64,000 nucleotides of DNA, taken from Verrucomicrobiota bacterium. GTDB taxonomy: Bacteria; Verrucomicrobiota; Verrucomicrobiia; Opitutales; Opitutaceae. The notes below the pieces were generated by a model, which was given only the letters and a program-made list of their open reading frames with translations, searched no databases and was not told where the DNA came from. Position numbers and translations under genes: made by a program. Positions 50,729 to 60,536 of this stretch are shown in pieces. The stretch lies in assembly GCA_016222805.1 (NCBI GenBank), contig JACRQG010000037.1, forward strand, positions 62,001 through 126,000, in the 5' to 3' direction. Each line of letters opens with the position of its first letter. Positions within the stretch are counted from its first letter, which is position 1.

Positions 50729-53700
50729 ATGAAGACGTTATCCTACGTTGCGTCGCTGGTTTTGTTCGCCTCCGCGCTCCCGTTGACGTCCCTGCATTCC
50801 GCCCAATACGACCAGCGCCTCGGCAATCTCTCGACGCGCGCGCAGGTCGGCACCGGCGGCAACGTCATGATCACCGGCTTCGTCGTCCAGGAGGGCGCTC
50901 CGAAGCGGGTGCTGCTCCGCGCCGTCGGCGCCCGGCTGGCCACCGCCCCCTTCAATCTCAGCGGAGTGCTCGCGGATCCCCAGCTGCAGCTCTACAACAG
51001 CCAGGGCGCCCTCGTCCTCGCCAACGACAACTGGTCGGCGACGGACCTCGCGACAATGAACTCCGTCGGGGCTTTCACCCTCACCAACGGCAGCCGTGAC
51101 GCCGCCCTAGTGGCGACCCTCTCGCCCGGCACCTACACCGCGCAGGTCAGCGGGGTCGGCAACACCTCGGGAGTCGCGATCCTCGAGGTCTACGATGTGA
51201 CCGGATCGGCCCGGCTGATGAACCTCTCGACCCGCGCCTTTGTCGGCACCGGCAACGCGACCTTCTTCTCCGGGCTCTCCGTGGCTCCGGGGGGCGGGGC
51301 GCGCCGCGTGCTCGTCCGGGCTGCCGGACCGTCCCTTGGTGCCCTTGGGGTCGCGGGGGCTCTCGCGGATCCCTCCGTGGCCATCCTCGATTCAGCCGGC
51401 CGTCAAATCGCCAACGGCGCCAACAACGACTGGGAATCGGGCGGTGCCGCCGCCCTCCGGACCGCGTTCGCCCAGGCCGGGGCGTTTCCCTTCCCCGCAG
51501 GCAGCCGCGACGCCGCTCTCCTGATCGACCTCGCGCCCGGCAATTACACGATCCAGGTCAACGGCGTCGGCGGCACCACCGGCACCGCTCTCGTCGAACT
51601 CTACGATCTGTCGCCCGACTCCCTCGCCACCGTCAGCGTCAGCGCAACCGTTCCCGCCACCGACACGGTGGGCGGCACCCCGGCGGTCTTCACCTTCACC
51701 CGCGTCGGCCTGATGACCAACCCGGTAACGGTCGAGTATACGATTGAAGGCAGCGCCACCGCCGGCGTCGATTACGAGCCCCTGCCCGGACGCGTGACCA
51801 TCCCCGCCGGCGCGTCGACGGCCACGGTCACGCTGGTGCCCAAGGCCAACCCCGCCAACACCAACAACCGCACCGCCACCCTCACCCTCGTGCCGCGCCC
51901 CGCCTACGGCGTGGGCACGGGCGATCAGGCCGGGGTCACCATCTTCGCCAATCCGGGCTCCCTCTACGTTTCCACGCTTCGGGCCCTGCCGGGAGCGACC
52001 GCCTCGACCGCCTACGGCACCGCCACGCTCCAGCTCGCCTCCGACGAAAAGTCCGCGTTCGTCAACGTCTCGTTCTCGAATCTCAGCTCACCCGAAGTCG
52101 TCGGCCACCTGGCGATCGACGGCAACTACGTCTTCAACCTGCCGCCGGGCCAGGTGAACAACGCCCTCTGGCTCTTCACGCCCGTCGGCAACTACTCCTC
52201 CGCCGACCTGCTGGCCGCCCTCAAGGCCGGCCGCGTCACCGTCAGCATCGACACGGCCATGTTTCCCGCCGGCGAGCTCGGTGGCGGCTTCCTGCGCAGC
52301 AGCGGTGCGGCCGTCTTCAATCCCCCGCCGGCCCCGCCCGCCCTCGATCTTTCCCGCATCTCTCCGGTCGATGCCGCGCGCTTCCTGCTGCAGGCGACCT
52401 TCGGTGCCACCCAGGCCGACATCACTACCGTCATCGCCAAGGGCTACCACGCCTGGATCAACGAGCAGATGGCCCTGCCGCCTTCGCTGCATCGCGACGA
52501 GACGATGCACGATTTCAACCGCAACCAGACCAATGGCGGCGTCGGCAATCGCAGCCCGGTCACCCAGGCGTACGAGCGCCCCGGCGGCCCGCACCGCCAG
52601 GCCGCCTGGTGGAAGATCGCCGTCGAGGGCCGCGACCAGCTGCGCCAGCGCGTGGCCTTCGCCCTCAGCCAGATCCTGGTCATTTCCGACCAGAACGGCA
52701 CCATCGCCCAGTGGCAGGAGGGCGCGGCCAACTATTACGACATCTTCGTGAACGGGGCCTTCGGCAATTTCCGCTCGATCCTCGAGCAGGTCACGCTCAG
52801 CCCGATGATGGGGATCTACCTGAGTTCGCTGCGCAACGCCAAGGCCACCTACGACGCCCGCGGCAATGTGATCACACTCCCGGACGAAAATTATGCCCGC
52901 GAGATCATGCAGCTCTTCACCATCGGGCTGAACGAACTCAATCCCGACGGCACCCTCCGCCTCGATCCAACCGGCCAGCCGATTCCCACCTATACCCAGG
53001 AGACCATCGTGCACACGGCCCGGGTCTTCACCGGCTGGAGCTTCGCCAGCTCCACGGAGAACGCCACCGCCAATGTCAACCTCTTCCGCGGAGCGCCGGC
53101 CAACTACCTCGCCCCGATGATGCTCTGGCCCGCCTTCCACGAAGACTCCGCCAAGACGATCGTGGGCGGCCGCGTGCTGCCGGCCTCCCAGGGCGGCGTG
53201 AAGGACCTCGCGGACACCCTCGACGCCCTGTTCCAGCACCCCAACACGGGCCCGTTCATTGCGCGCCAGCTCATCCAGCGGCTGGTCACCAGCAATCCCA
53301 GCCCGGGGTACATCTACCGCGTGGCGCAGGCCTTCGCCAACAACGGGGCGGGCGTCCGCGGCGACCTCGGGGCCGTCGTGCGCGCCATTCTCACCGACTA
53401 CGAGGCCCGCTCGCCGGCCGTCGCGGCCACCGCCACCTTCGGCAAGCTAAAGGAGCCGCTGCTCATGACCACCGCGCTGTTCCGGGCCTTTGGCGGGGGA
53501 TCGAACTCGGGACGCTTCAACATCCCCAACCCCGAGGGCAGCCTCGCCCAGGCCGCGCTGCGCGCCCCGACCGTCTTCAACTTCTTCGAGCCCAATTTCG
53601 TCCTGCCCGGGTCGGTCGCCGAGGCGGGGCTCTACGCCCCGGAGTATCAGATCCTCAATGACACAACGGCGCTCACCCAGCCCAACTTCTACTACAACTA

Positions 53701-53986
53701 CCTCTACACGACGCGCTCCACGACCGATCAGGCCCAGCAGACGGTGGGGCTCAACCTGACCGACTGGCTGGCGTCCGCCCGCACCCCGCGATCGCTCATC
53801 GACACGTTGGGCCTGATCCTCACGGGAGGATCCCTGCCCGCCGCCGCCTCCGACCGGATCGTCTCCGCGATCAGCGCCCTGCCCGTGAGCACGGCCGGCA
53901 GCACCAACACCGCCGCCGATCTGGAACGGGTCCGCTCCGCCATCTACCTTGTCCTCACCTCACCGCACGGTGCCGTCCAAAAGTAA
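50729..53986 (+). CDS. DUF1800 protein with paired module, Calx-beta and CHRD domains
   Basis: 1085 residues, exported (signal LVLFASALPLTSLHS). The N-terminus has two copies of the shared module (about 28-155 and 160-290), here at the start instead of the end. Then come a Calx-beta domain (about 299-400; VEYTIEGSATAGVDY), a CHRD domain (about 410-529; SDEKSAFVNVSFSNLSSPEV; GHLAIDGNYVF) and a long DUF1800 domain (about 540-1085; VDAARFLLQATFGATQADI; REIMQLFTIGLNELNPDG; QLIQRLVTSNPS). DUF1800 and DUF1501 proteins usually occur as a pair, as they do here; their shared biochemical role is unknown. Confidence 0.88.
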   Translation: MKTLSYVASLVLFASALPLTSLHSAQYDQRLGNLSTRAQVGTGGNVMITGFVVQEGAPKRVLLRAVGARLATAPFNLSGVLADPQLQLYNSQGALVLANDNWSATDLATMNSVGAFTLTNGSRDAALVATLSPGTYTAQVSGVGNTSGVAILEVYDVTGSARLMNLSTRAFVGTGNATFFSGLSVAPGGGARRVLVRAAGPSLGALGVAGALADPSVAILDSAGRQIANGANNDWESGGAAALRTAFAQAGAFPFPAGSRDAALLIDLAPGNYTIQVNGVGGTTGTALVELYDLSPDSLATVSVSATVPATDTVGGTPAVFTFTRVGLMTNPVTVEYTIEGSATAGVDYEPLPGRVTIPAGASTATVTLVPKANPANTNNRTATLTLVPRPAYGVGTGDQAGVTIFANPGSLYVSTLRALPGATASTAYGTATLQLASDEKSAFVNVSFSNLSSPEVVGHLAIDGNYVFNLPPGQVNNALWLFTPVGNYSSADLLAALKAGRVTVSIDTAMFPAGELGGGFLRSSGAAVFNPPPAPPALDLSRISPVDAARFLLQATFGATQADITTVIAKGYHAWINEQMALPPSLHRDETMHDFNRNQTNGGVGNRSPVTQAYERPGGPHRQAAWWKIAVEGRDQLRQRVAFALSQILVISDQNGTIAQWQEGAANYYDIFVNGAFGNFRSILEQVTLSPMMGIYLSSLRNAKATYDARGNVITLPDENYAREIMQLFTIGLNELNPDGTLRLDPTGQPIPTYTQETIVHTARVFTGWSFASSTENATANVNLFRGAPANYLAPMMLWPAFHEDSAKTIVGGRVLPASQGGVKDLADTLDALFQHPNTGPFIARQLIQRLVTSNPSPGYIYRVAQAFANNGAGVRGDLGAVVRAILTDYEARSPAVAATATFGKLKEPLLMTTALFRAFGGGSNSGRFNIPNPEGSLAQAALRAPTVFNFFEPNFVLPGSVAEAGLYAPEYQILNDTTALTQPNFYYNYLYTTRSTTDQAQQTVGLNLTDWLASARTPRSLIDTLGLILTGGSLPAAASDRIVSAISALPVSTAGSTNTAADLERVRSAIYLVLTSPHGAVQK

Positions 53987-54007
53987 CCCCACCCGCCCCT
54001 CCCCGCC

Positions 54008-55456
54008 GTGAATTCCAAGAATCCCGCCTTTGATCCCCTGCGTCGCCGTTTCCTCGGCCAGTGCTGCGCCGCAGTCAGCGCCACCGGGATGCTCTCCACC
54101 CTCGCCCAGCTGCGCATGATGGGCGCGGTCGCCAGTCCCGACAACGGCCCGCAACCGCCAAACCGGGCCGGCGCCCTGCCCGGCGACTACAAGGCGCTCG
54201 TCTGCCTCTTCCTCGCCGGCGGCAACGATGCCAACAACCTGATCGTCCCGTTCGACACCGACGGCTACAACGCCTACGCGTCCGCCGCCGGCCGCGGTGC
54301 CATCGCCCTGCCGCGCTCACAGCTGCTCGAGATCCGGCCGCGTACCAGCGACGGCCGGGGCTGGGCGCTGCACTCCAGCCTCAACTCCGACGTCGCCAAC
54401 ACCAACACCACCGGCCTCAAGGCCCTCTTTGACGAGGGTCGGATGGCACTGGTCGGAAACGTCGGCACCCTCGTCGTCCCCACCACCAAGGCCCAGTACG
54501 CGGCCCGCTCTGTTCCGCTGCCGCCGCAGCTGTTCTCGCACAACGACCAGCAGGTCGAATGGCAGAGCAGCATCCCCGACAAGCCGTTCTCGACCGGTTG
54601 GGGCGGGCGCGTCGCCGACCTGACCAACGCCCTCAACGGCAACAGCAGCATCTCGATGGCGATCAGCCTCAACGGGCAGAACTCGTTCCAGGTGGGCAAG
54701 CAGGTCGTCCAGTTCGCGGTCAATGCCGGCGGTGCCATCACGCTCGCCAGCACGGCCGGCAGCAGCACCGCCGCCGGCATCCGCGCGCTTGCCCAGAACG
54801 ACCTGCTCGCCGCGCGCAACGCCAACCTCTTCGACGCCGCGTTCGCCGGGATCACGCAGAACGCGATCGCCGACAGCGCCCTCCTTTCCGGCATCCTCGG
54901 CGGCAACCCGCCCTTCAACACCGCGTTTCCCGGCACCAGCCTCGGCCAGCAGCTGCGCACCATCGCCCGGCTCATCGCCGCCGCCCCGCAGCTCGGCCTC
55001 AAGCGCCAGATCTTCTTCGCCCGCATCGGCGGGTGGGACCTGCACGACGCCCAGCTGGGGGCGCACGCCAACCTCTTCGCCGATGTCAGCCGCTCCGTCG
55101 CCGCCTTCTACCGCTCGACGGTCGAGCTGGGCTGCGCCGAACAGGTCACGCTCTTCACCGCCTCCGACTTCGGGCGGACCTACAACACCAACGGCGACGG
55201 GTCGGACCATGGCTGGGGCTCCAACCACTTCGTCGTCGGTGGCGCGGTCAAGGGCGGCGACATCTATGGCCGCATGGCCGACCTCACGATTCGCGGCCCC
55301 GACGATGCCGGCACCCGTGGCTCCTGGATTCCCACCACGAGCGTCGACGAATACTCCGCCACGCTTGCCTCCTGGTTCGGGGTCAGCGCCACCAACCTCC
55401 CGATCGTCTTCCCGAACCTCGGCCGCTTCGCCCGCCCCAACCTGGGCTTTGTGTGA
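54008..55456 (+). CDS. DUF1501 protein with Tat-like signal
   Basis: 482 residues, partner of the DUF1800 gene 21 nt upstream. The leader begins with twin arginines (DPLRRRFLGQCCAAV), consistent with Tat export of a folded protein. The core is sulfatase/alkaline-phosphatase-like in outline (YKALVCLFLAGGNDANNLIVP near the start; HGWGSNHFVVGGAVKGGDIY near the end, with clustered His/Asp). The metal and substrate are not known. GTG 54008 is the start. No ATG lies before the signal. Confidence 0.85.
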   Translation: MNSKNPAFDPLRRRFLGQCCAAVSATGMLSTLAQLRMMGAVASPDNGPQPPNRAGALPGDYKALVCLFLAGGNDANNLIVPFDTDGYNAYASAAGRGAIALPRSQLLEIRPRTSDGRGWALHSSLNSDVANTNTTGLKALFDEGRMALVGNVGTLVVPTTKAQYAARSVPLPPQLFSHNDQQVEWQSSIPDKPFSTGWGGRVADLTNALNGNSSISMAISLNGQNSFQVGKQVVQFAVNAGGAITLASTAGSSTAAGIRALAQNDLLAARNANLFDAAFAGITQNAIADSALLSGILGGNPPFNTAFPGTSLGQQLRTIARLIAAAPQLGLKRQIFFARIGGWDLHDAQLGAHANLFADVSRSVAAFYRSTVELGCAEQVTLFTASDFGRTYNTNGDGSDHGWGSNHFVVGGAVKGGDIYGRMADLTIRGPDDAGTRGSWIPTTSVDEYSATLASWFGVSATNLPIVFPNLGRFARPNLGFV

Positions 55457-55571
55457 GCCGGTGATCGGTGCACGCCGCGGAAACGACCAGGCTCCTCGGG
55501 GTAACCGCCCGCCGCCGCAAACGAAGCGCCGCCCCGGCGCTGCCCGTGCTGCTGGCTGAACCGGAGCTCCC

Positions 55572-56162
55572 ATGACCCGCCGCCGTTTGTTCCTGCTGGT
55601 CGTCCTGGCCGCCGCCACCGTGGCCGGGTACTTCCTTTCTCGTCCTCCGCCGCGACCGGCGACGCCCGCCACGCCTTCCGCCCAGAACCGGCCGGCCGTG
55701 CCGTCACCCTCGCGATCCGCGCAGGCCCAGCCGGAGCCCGGCGCGGGGCCGGCCCCGCGCTCCGCCACCCCGGAGCCGGCGCCCGTGCCTGCGTTCTCCG
55801 TCCCGTTCAATCCCGCGGACTTCCCCATCGCGGCGGCGCTCAATGCCGCCGACTCCGACATCCGCCGCGATCTCGGCATCCTGCAGCAGCTCTTCGATGC
55901 CTGGCGCACCAACTTCCCCCGTGAGGGCAATCCCGTCGGCGAGAATGCCGACATCACCGCCGCGCTGACCGGACGGAATCCCCTCGGACTTGCCCTCGTG
56001 CCCCGCAACCACCCCGCCCTCAATCCCCAGGGCGAACTCTGCGACCGCTGGGGCACGCCCTTTCGATTCCATCAATTGAGTGGCGAGCGCATGGAAGTCC
56101 GCAGCGCCGGCCCGGATCGCCGCTTCGCCACCGACGACGACGCGATCCTGACGCCGCCCTGA
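55572..56162 (+). CDS. Membrane-anchored protein with a GspG-like C-terminal loop
   Basis: 196 residues. One N-terminal helix (LFLLVVLAAATVAGYFLS) is followed by a Pro/Ala-rich stalk (about 25-75). The C-terminal part has a folded region: DIRRDLGILQQLFDAWRTNF and then CDRWGTPFRFHQLSGERMEV and SAGPDRRFATDDDAI. The last motif looks like the calcium loop of the GspG pseudopilin (compare GPDKQSGTADDI), but there is no prepilin signal. It lies 115 nt after the DUF1501 gene. It may be an anchor or maturation partner for the DUF1800/DUF1501 pair. Confidence 0.65.
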   Translation: MTRRRLFLLVVLAAATVAGYFLSRPPPRPATPATPSAQNRPAVPSPSRSAQAQPEPGAGPAPRSATPEPAPVPAFSVPFNPADFPIAAALNAADSDIRRDLGILQQLFDAWRTNFPREGNPVGENADITAALTGRNPLGLALVPRNHPALNPQGELCDRWGTPFRFHQLSGERMEVRSAGPDRRFATDDDAILTPP

Positions 56163-56263
56163 CTCCCATCCGTCCGCGCGTCGGCCCGCTGCCGCCTGGA
56201 GCCGGAGAAATCGAGTGGAAAGGCACGAAGGGACGAATCCACCCGAAACAACGCGCCGCGACC

Positions 56264-58231
56264 TTACTTCACCGGCGAGAACCGCGTGACCAGTTCCGCC
56301 CGCACGGCCGGCTCCACGAGTTCGAGGTAAAGGCTCTCCCGCCGGGTCGGGGGGACGTCCGGGCTTGAACCCCGCCAGACGCGGAACTCCCCCGGCGTGG
56401 CCAGCACCACGCGAACGACCACTCCCTTGCCGTAGTCCACGTCGAATTCGAGGCGATCCCGCAACGTCGCTCCCACGACTTCGCGCCACTGGCCGAACTC
56501 CGCCGGCCGCTTGGTGCGCAGATCTTCCGCCGATCTGAACTCGGCCGGCAATCGCACGCGCCCTTGCAGATGCAGGGCCCAGCCCAGCCGCTGCCGGCCC
56601 TTCGTGCTTTCCACAACCGCGGTATCGACCAGGGAGTCGCCTTCGATCGCCACGGTCCGCGCCGCGCGTGCGTCCGGGCGGTATTTCGGCTGTGCCACCG
56701 CGACGCGGGCGGGATTCGCCGAGAACTCCCGCAGTTCGCCTGCGTCCACGCCGTCCTGGCCCTCGCCGTTCACCAGCGGCACGTTGTGATTCAGCCCGCG
56801 CGTGTAGTAGCCGCGGTGCAGCGGCGAACCGTAGCCCACCGTCCCCGGATCATGGGTTACGTCGGTGTTCCCGTAGAAGGCGGAGAAGTTCAGGGCCTCC
56901 CGCTGCGCATGCGACCTCGTCACCTGGCCGTAGTGGACAAAAACCTGCCAACCGCCGGACTTCAGCACCGCCATCCGCGACGATTCGAAGCTGCGGCTGG
57001 CCACCTCCGGCAGCACCACGGCGCGCGGGCTCGGCCACGGCGGGTCCAGCAGGGTGTTCCAATCGCGCACCTTCGCCGCCTCCTCGAGCCCGAGCGTGGT
57101 GGGGAACACGCGGTAGGTTTCCGCAAAAAGGTCGCGGTTTGGCGCCCGGGAGATCCCGCCGCTGTCGGCCGGGTTGGGCAGCTGCCCATCCGGAAAGCGG
57201 AGGTACAGCGGGGCCAGCATCAGGTTCTCCGCGGTGGCCATCTCGTGGGCGAGTTCATCCGCCCGACCGCAGATCCCGGCCGCCGTGAAGAGCGACATCA
57301 CGGCCCGCACAACATAGCTGTTGTAGCCGACAGATTGCTCGTACCAGAGGTAGTCGCTCGTGATCCCCTCCGCCATCTGGCGGCGTAGCCCGAAAGTGCC
57401 GTTCAGGGCCTCGCGCCACATCGCCTCGTCGCCGAAGAGCAGCGCGACCTGCGCGACCGCACACCGCTGCCACGTCGCGATATTGTGGATCGACTTCATC
57501 GTCGAGTTCAGCGCCTTCACCTCGGGATCGAAGAAGCGCTGCTTCCACCGCCGCCGCTGCTCCGGGGTCGCCGCGTCGCCCAGCAGGCGCACCGCCTCGG
57601 TGAACTTGGTCAGGTTCGTCGCCTCGGTCAGCGTCTGCCAGAAAAGGCGCGCGGGATGGCCCGACCGCTGCGGTTCCCATTTCAGGAAGTTGTCCGCGTA
57701 GAAGTCCATCTGGCCCGTCACCCACTCCGCGTACTTTGGCTCGCCCGTCAGCCGGAAGAGCTGCGCGGCCCGCACCATCGTGCCCACGTGCGTGCCGCGG
57801 AAGGTCACCACCCACCAGGCGTGCAACTTGGGGGTGATCTCGATCTTCGGATCCGATGGGCTCGAAAAGTACTCCACTTCCTCGTGGGGAATCTGCTCCG
57901 TCCACCGCACGCGCGATCCGTCCTTCGGGCTCACCCCGTCGTGCGACCATCCCGGCAGCCATTCGACGCGATCCTGGTGCTTCGCCATCCAGCGGTCGAC
58001 GACCTCACGCTCCCGCTTCAGCCATTCGGCCCACACCGAATCCTCCTTCACGCGCCGGCGCGCCCCGATCCAGTCCTCCCGCGCCGCGCGCCACGGATCC
58101 CCCTGGGCCGAGTAGACCTTCATCTCGGCGAACTGCCGCTCCGGATTCGGCTTCGGAAAGGAAGCCGCCCCGGCGATCAGCGTCATCCCTCCCAACCCCC
58201 AACACCCTGCGATGATTCTCCACGAGAGCAT
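56264..58231 (-). CDS. Heparinase II/III-like or alginate-lyase-like exported protein
   Basis: 655 residues, signal peptide (GMTLIAGAASF). The N-terminal two-thirds is an alpha/alpha-toroid, in which several residues point to polysaccharide lyases (KPKYAEWVTGQMDFYADNFL-like segment; IHNIATWQRCAVAQVALLF; SDYLWYEQSVGYNSYVV). A later segment reads HAQREALNFSAFYGNTDVTH, with His and Asn/Tyr of the kind used in catalysis. The C-terminal third is a beta-sandwich (RLGWALHLQGRVRL). It sits 77 nt after the sodium-solute symporter gene, in the same orientation, so the pair likely serves uptake and breakdown of one polysaccharide. Confidence 0.75.
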   Translation of the reverse strand: MLSWRIIAGCWGLGGMTLIAGAASFPKPNPERQFAEMKVYSAQGDPWRAAREDWIGARRRVKEDSVWAEWLKREREVVDRWMAKHQDRVEWLPGWSHDGVSPKDGSRVRWTEQIPHEEVEYFSSPSDPKIEITPKLHAWWVVTFRGTHVGTMVRAAQLFRLTGEPKYAEWVTGQMDFYADNFLKWEPQRSGHPARLFWQTLTEATNLTKFTEAVRLLGDAATPEQRRRWKQRFFDPEVKALNSTMKSIHNIATWQRCAVAQVALLFGDEAMWREALNGTFGLRRQMAEGITSDYLWYEQSVGYNSYVVRAVMSLFTAAGICGRADELAHEMATAENLMLAPLYLRFPDGQLPNPADSGGISRAPNRDLFAETYRVFPTTLGLEEAAKVRDWNTLLDPPWPSPRAVVLPEVASRSFESSRMAVLKSGGWQVFVHYGQVTRSHAQREALNFSAFYGNTDVTHDPGTVGYGSPLHRGYYTRGLNHNVPLVNGEGQDGVDAGELREFSANPARVAVAQPKYRPDARAARTVAIEGDSLVDTAVVESTKGRQRLGWALHLQGRVRLPAEFRSAEDLRTKRPAEFGQWREVVGATLRDRLEFDVDYGKGVVVRVVLATPGEFRVWRGSSPDVPPTRRESLYLELVEPAVRAELVTRFSPVK

Positions 58232-58308
58232 ACGGACCGGAGCCTGCCGCCCCGCTCCGACGACTCAATCCGGATCCCGCCCCGGTGGCTCCCTCCCGCC
58301 GCTTCCGC

Positions 58309-60351
58309 TTATCCCGCCGCCCAGCGCAGCAGGCCGACGAAGAGCAGCACAATCGCCCCGGACAGCGCGCTGCACGCCAGGAAGCCAATCGTGTCGACCC
58401 GATCCCACCGGCAGAATTCCCAGTTCGACCACGGCAGCAGCTTCGTGTGATCGAAGCGGTCCGGCTGGCGCTCCGTCTCGGCCAGCGCCGCCGCCTCCAG
58501 CTCGGGCGTCGCGCCGACCGGAGTCTTCATCTTGCCGTAGAACCGCGCCACTCGCGCCGGATCGGTCGGCCGGGTGAGCAGGCTGCCCACGATCAACACG
58601 GCAAACGGGAACAGGCTGTCGAAGAAGAACTGAAGCGTCACCCGCTGGGTCTTCGTCAGCGCGGCCACGTCGACGCCGGCCCTTCCCAGAATCCAGCATT
58701 CCACGTTGAAACGGTTCAGGCCGCCCGTGGCCACCAGCGGGCTGGTCGGGTCGTTGGCCCGCTCCCGGGCGACCCGGCTGAAATAGACCGGACCCGGTGC
58801 GCCGTTCGCCGGTGCGCTCACCTGGGTCAGCGCCGGGTGCCGGGCGAGGGCCGGCACGTGCGACACCGTCCACGGCACCACCAGCACGACCAGCGTCGTC
58901 AGGATCACGCACCACCACACCGCCGGGGCGGTCAACCGCCGCCAGAAGAAGGTCAGCAGGACCGCCGCCCCGAACGGCAGGTTCACCGTCAGCACCAGGT
59001 TCACGATCGAGAAGAAGTCGCGCATCAGCCAGGCCGAGACCGTGCCCAGCACCAGCACCGCCACGATCGTGCAGCGCGCATAGAACACCCCCTGCCGCTG
59101 ATCAATCCCGGGCCAGATCTGGCGGTAGACGTTGCGGACGAAGAGCGATGAAATCGCCAGCGCCTTGGCCGCCAGCGTCGACATCGTGCCCGCCAGCACG
59201 CCGGCCAGCATCAGGCCGATCAGCCCCGGCGCCTGCGCCAGGAGCTGGTTCGACATCGCGCCCCAGGCGGCGTCGGGATCGGACAGCCCGCCCGGCCCGA
59301 ACAGCGCCACCGCGATCAGCCCGGCAAAGGCCCACATGATGATCATCAGCCGCTTCAGGTAGGTGCCCGACACCCCCGTCCGGGCCGCAAACTCGTTCCG
59401 GGCCGATCCGCAGATGCCCATGTTGTGGCTCAATCCGGCGTTCTGCACGATGCTCACGAGCAGGATGGCGGCGAGACCGACGACCGAGAACTGCTCCGAG
59501 GCCCCGCTGCCGAACAGGTCGAACATGTGTTTCGGCACCTTTTCACCCAGGGCCGACCAGCCGCCAATCGCGTGCAGGCCCGTGGGAATGAGCAGGACCG
59601 AGAAGACGATGATCAGGATGCTCTGCAGGCCTTCGTTGACCGCGGCCGCCGCCATGCCCCCGAGCACGATGTAGGTCCCCACCACGAGCGTGAACACCGC
59701 GTAGAAGACCAGGTCGTTCAGGACCGTGATGTAGCTCTGCAGTTCGCCGCGGGCGCTGCGGTCGCGCAGGAGTTCGAGGCGGCTCCGGGCCTCCGGCGCC
59801 AGGCTGCCTGCCACCGCCTGTTTCTCGAGCTGCTTCAGTTCGCGGTAGCCCTCCACGGCCGCCCGGTCGGTCGCCGTCCATTCGGTCTCGGGCTTCACCA
59901 CCAGGGAAGAGGCAATCTTGTACGCCGTCACGTTGCCGAACCCGAGGAAGACGCAGGCCACGAGGATCTGGAAAATCGCGTAGAACAAGCTCAAGCCCCG
60001 GCTCGCAAACCGATCCTCGAAGAGGTCCGACAAGGTCGTCAGGCGCACCCGTCGGAACCAAACGTTCATGAACCAGAAATACGGGTTCATGAACACCGTC
60101 TGGAACGACAACCACGACCCCGGCGCCCCCTGCTGGTAGACAAAACTCGCCGTGCTCACCGCCCCCTGCGGCTCGGTGGCATTGCCGAAGTTCAGGAAGA
60201 ACTGGTAGAGCTTCCCCAGCTTCCGCCCGGCGAGGAAGAACCCCTCCTCGGAGTGGGTGGCCTTCGCGGCCGATTTTCCGATCCAGACGACCGCCGCCAG
60301 GTACCCGAAGATGATCCCAAGGTCGATGACATGAAGGCTGCCGATGGTCAT
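58309..60351 (-). CDS. Sodium:solute symporter (SSS family)
   Basis: 680 residues, more than ten membrane helices. SSS features include GFFLAGRKLGKLYQFF near the start, VFTLVVGTYIVLGGMAAAAV, and PGLIGLMLAGVLAGTMSTLA with the core SSS pattern. It imports a sugar or uronate product with Na+. Compared with simple SSS members it has two extra hydrophilic segments: one about residues 155-205 (TDRAAVEGYRELKQLEKQAV) and a longer one about residues 510-570. ATG 60351 chosen because the preceding part is Arg/Gly-rich. Divergent lacI-type regulator 186 nt away; the lyase gene follows. Confidence 0.9.
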   Translation of the reverse strand: MTIGSLHVIDLGIIFGYLAAVVWIGKSAAKATHSEEGFFLAGRKLGKLYQFFLNFGNATEPQGAVSTASFVYQQGAPGSWLSFQTVFMNPYFWFMNVWFRRVRLTTLSDLFEDRFASRGLSLFYAIFQILVACVFLGFGNVTAYKIASSLVVKPETEWTATDRAAVEGYRELKQLEKQAVAGSLAPEARSRLELLRDRSARGELQSYITVLNDLVFYAVFTLVVGTYIVLGGMAAAAVNEGLQSILIIVFSVLLIPTGLHAIGGWSALGEKVPKHMFDLFGSGASEQFSVVGLAAILLVSIVQNAGLSHNMGICGSARNEFAARTGVSGTYLKRLMIIMWAFAGLIAVALFGPGGLSDPDAAWGAMSNQLLAQAPGLIGLMLAGVLAGTMSTLAAKALAISSLFVRNVYRQIWPGIDQRQGVFYARCTIVAVLVLGTVSAWLMRDFFSIVNLVLTVNLPFGAAVLLTFFWRRLTAPAVWWCVILTTLVVLVVPWTVSHVPALARHPALTQVSAPANGAPGPVYFSRVARERANDPTSPLVATGGLNRFNVECWILGRAGVDVAALTKTQRVTLQFFFDSLFPFAVLIVGSLLTRPTDPARVARFYGKMKTPVGATPELEAAALAETERQPDRFDHTKLLPWSNWEFCRWDRVDTIGFLACSALSGAIVLLFVGLLRWAAG

Positions 60352-60407
60352 GGGGTTTATCGCCGACGCTGCGGCCCCTCCCCGGGGGCGGCGAGCCCGC
60401 AGTTGCG

Positions 60408-60418
60408 CGGACCGTCCG
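60408..60418. promoter_or_regulatory. Candidate LacI-family operator, site 1
   Basis: CGGACCGTCCG, a perfect 5-1-5 palindrome, 57 nt upstream of the symporter start. An identical half-site pattern (CGGAC-N-GTCCG) occurs 114 nt away just before the regulator gene. Two matched sites in one divergent gap is the expected layout for looping or dual repression. Confidence 0.5.
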
Positions 60419-60521
60419 GCGCCCTCCGTGAAGGCCGATTCTCCTCTGCGGCACCGACGTGGGCCCACATGCCGCTCCGCTGTCGAATCGCGTTGCGTTT
60501 GCCGCCTTCCCGCAAATCTTC

Positions 60522-60532
60522 CGGACAGTCCG
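60522..60532. promoter_or_regulatory. Candidate LacI-family operator, site 2
   Basis: CGGACAGTCCG, with the same half-sites as site 1, ending 4 nt before the regulator's ATG. A protein bound here would block the regulator's own translation start or transcription. Confidence 0.5.
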
Positions 60533-60536
60533 AATC

